Origin: Lactarius indigo
Taxonomy: Eukaryota; Basidiomycota; Agaricomycetes; Russulales; Russulaceae
DNA: 64,000 bases
NCBI GenBank assembly: GCA_025766275.1
Contig: JAFKAC010000032.1
Span: forward strand, 372,001-436,000
Reading direction: 5' to 3'
Under the pieces are notes generated by a model, which was given only the letters and a program-made list of their open reading frames with translations, searched no databases and was not told the DNA's origin. This document shows positions 59,279 to 64,000 of the stretch, piece after piece. The position numbers and the translations under genes are program-made. Every line of letters begins with the position of its first letter. Positions within the stretch are counted from its first letter, which is position 1.

Positions 59279-60225
59279 ATGTCTCGCCCTTTTCTTGCAC
59301 TATCGGTTGACACTCGGCAGCTTGTGACTGGAAGAGATGCGCCATTATCTGCCGAAGGTCAAGACGATTTTGGCATGGATGGGTCGCCCTCTCCACGAAG
59401 CCAACACAGCTTTGGCATGGATGGGTCACCCTCCCCTCAAAGTCAACGCAGCTTTGGTATGAGTGGGTTGTCATCCCCTCAACACCAATACAGTTTCGGC
59501 ATGGGTGGGTCACCCTCTCCTCAACGCCGACATAGTTTCGGCATGGATATGTCACCATCCCCCCAACGCCAACACAATCTTGGCAGGGATGGGTCACCCT
59601 TGTCACCCTCTTTGCATGGACAACGCAACTTTGGTGTGGACAAGCTGCCTTCACCAGAATCTCAAGACAACTTCGGCAAGGATATGCCGACCTCACCTGA
59701 CATCCAAGATCAGGGGACTGACCCTGCGTCGAGGATGGAAGCCCCACTGGTTCTAGGGACTCAACAACCCAGCATTGACCCAGTGCCAACACAGGAGGAA
59801 AGATCTGGGACAGGCGTCTCTCTACCTACCGAGGCCAGAGAGACCTTCGGCAGCCATTCGGCAGCTCGCAGTAAGTCTCATTTCTACTGATTATATATGT
59901 CTCTAACTCTGCGTGCACAGCTTGGAATTGGGGTGATCGTGCCCCATCTCCCAGCAACTCTGAGATAAAGGAAGGTGAGGTCGGTCAGGAGGAAGCACCT
60001 TCAGAGCTGGTGCGCCACATTGTCAACCTAGCATAGTGAAAACTGACCATTGTTTCTTTCTAGCAAGAAGAGTACGACCTGGGAACTCGGGTGTCGATCT
60101 TACGTGCCGAAGCTGTAAGACTTCGGCAGATCTACGTCCAAGCTTGGCGGATTTATGAGAGGGAGATTGCTTTGAGTGAGGTTGTAGACGCTATGGTAGA
60201 TGAGCTGGACAATATTGAGGCGTAG
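59279..60225 (+). CDS. Cargo protein 6, 14-residue SP-repeat protein
   Basis: Exons 59279-59870, 59921-60009 and 60064-60225 give 280 aa; introns are 50 and 54 bp. From residue 31 to about 145 there are eight copies of a 14-residue repeat of the form FGMDGSPSPxxQxx (one copy carries a three-residue insertion). Each copy has one or two Ser-Pro sites. The C-terminal exon is a helix with heptad character (LGTRVSILRAEAVRLRQIYV then ALSEVVDAMVDEL). The gene is divergent from cargo gene 5 with 244 bp between the starts. No family is recognised; the repeats could be a phosphorylatable disordered tail. Confidence 0.65.
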
Positions 60226-60539
60226 AACATTATATAGCGGTGTCGAATACTTAAATAGTACGCATATAGCAGCCTTGATTCAGATGCAATTTAAGTACAC
60301 CCAGAAGAGATTGCTGGTTGATATGATAAAGGATAATGGGCAACTCAAATGACAAAGTCGGGATCTCCAAAAAGGACACCAGCACAATGTAAGATACTCA
60401 GTAAAGGTGCTATGAGGGTGATGTAGAGGCCATTTGGGACCATCGGTATTATTTGCAGGAACATTGTAGGGCTTAAGTAGTCCCAGTGAGGATGGTCGGT
60501 AGCTCTCTGTGATTCAATTCTGGGCCAACTGCAAACCAT

Positions 60540-62600
60540 CAACAGCAATTCACGACTATGGCCATTGGCCCACCCATTTATCTCAGCAGTTTTGCCAATC
60601 AGTGTCCATGGCCAATCTGAGCTATTCGGCAGCTCTATCAATGGGCCCACTAATGATATATACCAGCTGTTACTTGATGGGCCCACGTGGGTTTTACCTA
60701 TGTAATTGGTCTATTTACACTATTACTAGATCGTGGGTCTGTTCAATGTGTTCGGCAGCTTTCAATGAGTTCAACCCAGGCCCACTCTAAATTATTGACA
60801 ACTCTTCTAAGCTGTGCCAATTGGCCCATTCGTTTATCTCGGCAGTTTTTCCAATCAGTGTCCATGGCCCATCCTTTTATGCCAGCGGTTCTATCCATGG
60901 GCCCACTCATGATATATGCCCACTGCTACTTGATGGGCCCACGAGGGTTGATCGATGTAATAGGTCCATTTACACTATGTCTAGATCATGGGCCCACTCA
61001 AGTTGTTCGGCAGCTCTCGATGAGTTCAACCGCAGGCCTACTCTAAACTATTGACAACTCTTCCTAGCTGTGCCAATTGGCCCATCCATTTATTTCAGCA
61101 GTTTTATCCATGGGCCCAATCATGATATATGCCCACTCTTGCTTGATGGGGCCATGTGGGTTCAACAATGTAATAGGTCAATTTACACCCTGCCTGATCG
61201 TGGGCCCACTCAAGATGTTCGGCAGCTCTCTGTGGGCTCAACAATGGGCCCATTCTAATATATTGACAACTCTTCCTAGCTGTGCCTAATTGGCCCATCC
61301 ATTTATCTCGGCAGTTCGATCCATGGGCCCACTCATGATATATGCCCCTCTTACTTGATGGGCCCATGTGGTTTCACCAATGTAATAGGTCAATTTACAC
61401 CCTGCCTGATCATGGGCCCACTCAAGATGTTCAGCAGCTCTCTGTGGGCTCAACAATGGGCCCATTCTAATATATTGACAACTCTTCCTGGCTGTGCCAA
61501 TTGGCCCATCCATTTATCTCGGCAGTGCTATCCATGGGCCCACTCATGATATATGCCCCTCTTACTTGATGGGCCCATGTGGTTTCACCAATGTAATAGG
61601 TCAACTTACACCCTGCCTGATCATGGGCCCACTCAAGATGTTCGGCAGCTCTTTGTAGGCTCAACAATGGGCCCATTCTAATATATTGACAACTCTTCCT
61701 GGCTGTGCCTAATTGGCCCATCCATTTATCTCGGCAGTTCGATCCATGGGCCCACTCATGATATATGCCCCTCTTACTTGATGGGCCCATGTGGTTTCAC
61801 CAATGTAATAGGTCAATTTACACCCTGCCTGATCATGGGCCCACTCAAGATGTTCAGCAGCTCTCTGTGGGCTCAACAATGGGCCCATTCTAATATATTG
61901 ACAACTCTTCCTAGCTGTGCCTAATTGGCCCATCCATTTATCTCGGCAGTTCGATCCATGGGCCCACTCATCACATATGCCCCTCTTACTTGATGGGCCC
62001 ATGTGGTTTTACCAATGTAATAGGTCAATTTACACCCTGCCTGATCGTGGGCCCACTCAAGATGTTCGGCAGCTCTCTATGGGCTCAACAATGGGCCCAT
62101 TCTAATATATTGACAACACTTCCTAGCTGTGCCAATTGGCCCATCCATTTATCTCGGCAGTTCGATCCATGGGCCCATGTGGTTTCACCAATGTAATAGG
62201 TCAATTTACACCCTGCCTGATCATGGGCCCACTCAAGATGTTTGGCAGGTCTTTGTAGGCTCAACAATGGGCCCATTCTAATATATTGACAACTCTTCCT
62301 AGCTGTGCCAATTGGCCCATCCATTTATCTCGGCAGTTCAATCCATGGGCCCATGTGGTTTCACCAATGTAATAGGTCAATTTATACTATGCCTTGATTG
62401 TGGGCCCACTCAATGTGTTTGGCAGCTCTCAATGAGTTTAACCATGGGCCCACTGTATACTATTGACAAAACTTCCCAGCTACTACAATTGGCCCATTCA
62501 TTTATCTTGGCAGTTCTATCCATGGGCCCACTCATGATATATGCTCACTCTTGCTTGATGGGCCCACATGGGTTTCAACAACCTGTAAGGTCTATATGCA
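60540..62600. repeat. Right subterminal tandem array (212/176 bp units)
   Basis: The word gacaactcttcc (or a close variant) recurs at 60797, 61053, 61265, 61477, 61688, 61900, 62112, 62288 and 62465. The steps are 256, 212, 212, 211, 212, 212, 176 and 177 bp. The 176 bp units lack the 'ctcatgatatatgcccctcttacttgatggg' part. Each full unit carries four or five GGCCCA words, mostly as ATGGGCCCAC or ATGGGCCCAT, plus TCGGCAG. Open frames inside are repeat by-products. Confidence 0.9.
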
Positions 62601-62939
62601 CATGGGCTTTTACATACACATTGTCACTAACTTGCGCCATTATGTGGGTGTGGGCTATGCACCAGTGACCCTCTACGCAGGTGTGCGGGCATGGTACACA
62701 GAGGACACCTCTATTTGGCCTCCTGTGGGTGAACATTCTGTTTTTGACTGTCCTCGTACAGCTGAAGACAGGTGGCCCATATTTGATGGCTGTCTGACGT
62801 GAATATATTGTGAGCGATGGTGTATGGGGCCCATACAATTACGGTACAGCTCTCATATGATGATGGCATGGGGCTCTCGTATCTACATTGATTGCTCTTG
62901 CCCTACTATTTAAAAATGGTATTATTGGAACTGTTTTTG

Positions 62940-63010
62940 ATGGTGTGGTGGCGTAGTGGTAATAGTACTTCTCATATTATGAGGCCGCATGTTTGAATCC
63001 TTGCGAAGAC
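62940..63010 (+). ncRNA. tRNA-like Pol III promoter remnant (SINE head or tRNA pseudogene)
   Basis: TGGCGTAGTGG at about 62948 fits the Pol III box A consensus, and GTTTGAATCC at about 62992 fits box B with one mismatch (C to T). The interval of about 44 bp and the anticodon-arm-like CTCATATTATGAG between them fit a tRNA shape. The acceptor stem does not pair convincingly, so this is more likely a tRNA-derived SINE or a decayed tRNA. Confidence 0.35.
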
Positions 63011-63834
63011 GCAGAATGTAGATTATTATCTTAGTTAGTCCGATAATTAGTCAAATAATAAACTAAATGGTCAAAGTCAATACAATAGATCCAAAGAGAG
63101 AAAAAACATTGAAGGCAATCAACTATGTAATACTTTTTCTAACCAGCTATCGTCTGGAGTCGCAATTATAATCGATTATAAGCACACAAAAGAGTTTGAG
63201 TTCATGAAAGGCAATGCGATCCACAAAAGCGAATGTAAGTGATTACCATTCATGGGCATAATTGCCAAACGATTTCAAAACCATCGAACGACCATAATCG
63301 CTTTCGGCGATTTGTAATCCCGGACCTGCTCAGACCGCTTACGGTGATTATAAGCGGTTATAACCACTTGTCAACCTTTTTTTTATTTGCTGATGTCTCC
63401 TGAGTGCGGGTGTGTCAGATTTTTCTCACTTCTTTCTCTTTCTGTGAGACGACCGGACGGCAAGACCGATGGCCGTGGAATGGAGGCAATGGCACCACGC
63501 GAGCGAACAATGACCTCGATATACAGCACATTCGCACCAGAAATGTGTTAAGTACGATTATGATTACCACGGTCGTGAGTGACTATGAGTCGCGCACGAT
63601 TCACCGAATCCTCCCGGAAGGCTCGAATTCCGAACCAAAAAAAACTCAACATTGCTAATACCCGTACTCCTAACAAATGTATTTTCACTGACGCTATTTA
63701 TACATGAAAACCTTCCGACAACAATGAGATCCGGAAACGCCACAGGCGTGGAGTGCCCGGGCAGTACAGTTCTTCAACCGTGCCTCTGGATACTCATGGC
63801 ATCACACTTACCTGTGTTCGTGGTTCTTTAAGCT
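63011..63834. other. Intergenic right of the large element
   Basis: A/T-rich at first, with repeated 'ataatcg' and 'ttataagcg'-like words (63160-63370) that form weak inverted matches. No gene is supported. Confidence 0.35.
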
Positions 63835-64000
63835 TTACTGCTCGTTGACGGTCGGAGGACCATGTGGAAGCGGGATACGGAACCCTCCCGTCCTCCCCAT
63901 AACATCATCACGGTCGTAACTGAACCTCAACGCAGACAGTCTGCCTAGATTGCCTCGGTAGATCTGCTCCGGGGTAGTAACGTCTTCGAGGGCGGTGTTG
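63835..64000 (-). CDS. C-terminal end of a probable FAD-linked (BBE-like) oxidase, partial
   Basis: The minus-strand frame runs from the window edge to a TAA at 63837-63835. It reads EQIYRGNLGRLSALRFSYDR, then GRTGGFRIPLP and PPTVNEQ at the end. The pattern Y-x-G-N-x2-R-L-x2-L-x3-Y-D is that of the berberine-bridge-enzyme C-terminal segment of FAD-dependent oxidases. Only about 54 residues are visible, the FAD-binding domain is outside the window, and the match is short. Confidence 0.5.
   Translation of the reverse strand, partial: NTALEDVTTPEQIYRGNLGRLSALRFSYDRDDVMGRTGGFRIPLPHGPPTVNEQ

Larger units (their letters stand above)
41650..62880. mobile_element. About 21 kb KDZ-class DNA transposon carrying TET/JBP and cargo
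   Basis: Three observations define it: an intact KDZ transposase gene, a TET/JBP gene next to it, and two different tandem-repeat arrays at the two ends built around the same decamer in opposite orientation (GTGGGCCCAT left, ATGGGCCCAC right). The heptamer CTGCCGA/TCGGCAG is frequent throughout and rare in the rest of the window. KDZ (Kyakuja-Dileera-Zisupton) elements associated with TET/JBP genes are known from basidiomycetes. Exact ends are not resolved. Imperfect inverted matches at 41656-41695 and 62842-62881 are candidates for the termini, and no target-site duplication was identified. Confidence 0.75.

Noticed and set aside
41650..62880. Possibility that the large element is a Helitron, Crypton or Starship-like element
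   Set aside because: No Rep/helicase, tyrosine recombinase or DUF3435-type captain gene is visible; the transposase blocks are those of KDZ.

Overview
The window is a piece of a filamentous basidiomycete nuclear genome, most likely Agaricomycetes. The reasons are: many 45-65 bp GT-AG introns with CTNAC/CTGAC-like branch sites, a tandem family of agaric-type BTB/POZ proteins, a KDZ-type DNA transposase with a TET/JBP oxygenase, a vacuolar Pff1-like M28 protease, and a short poly(A)-tailed LINE fragment. I cannot assign genus or species. Gene models below are joined by hand from open frames, splice consensus and paralogue comparison. Layout: (1) 0.3-15 kb holds five tandem paralogues (A-E), each a fusion of two BTB modules separated by one conserved intron. 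Start-to-start distance is 2537 bp for both B-C and D-E, and the spacers match, so a two-gene block was duplicated. A 5'-truncated LINE with a 15 bp target-site duplication lies between A and B. (2) 15.7-23.4 kb is ordinary single-copy sequence: a SUMO/ubiquitin-like tail protein, a ModF/PhrA-like twin ABC ATPase (minus strand) and the Pff1-like protease (plus strand), the last two divergent over 211 bp. (3) 23.7-34.7 kb is a tandem triplet of seven-exon genes of unknown function with a conserved Cys-x2-His-x3-Cys-x4-Cys motif. (4) 35.9-38.0 kb is a sixth, divergent two-module BTB gene that keeps the C-terminal part missing from A-E. (5) 38.0-41.6 kb is mostly gene-poor, with one doubtful decayed reading frame. 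(6) About 41.65-62.85 kb is the most interesting part: a roughly 21 kb mobile element. Satellite-like arrays lie at both ends (220/309 bp units on the left, 212/176 bp units on the right). They share one decamer, GTGGGCCCAT on the left and its reverse complement ATGGGCCCAC on the right. Between them are an intact 10-exon KDZ transposase (1094 aa), a complete TET/JBP 2-oxoglutarate/Fe(II) dioxygenase, and six cargo genes: a possibly HMG-like DNA-binding protein, a Zn2Cys6 protein with one in-frame TGA, three coiled-coil or small unknown proteins, and an SP-repeat protein. The motif CTGCCGA/TCGGCAG is scattered through promoters, coding regions and arrays of this element. (7) 62.9-64 kb holds a tRNA-like Pol III promoter remnant and the C-terminal end of a probable FAD-linked oxidase running off the window. 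How the genes may work together: in the element, the transposase presumably moves the DNA, TET/JBP presumably oxidises 5-methylcytosine, and the two DNA-binding candidates may recognise the arrays or the repeated motif. The pairing of KDZ transposases with TET/JBP genes is known in basidiomycetes; the full cargo set and the array architecture described here are inferred from this sequence.
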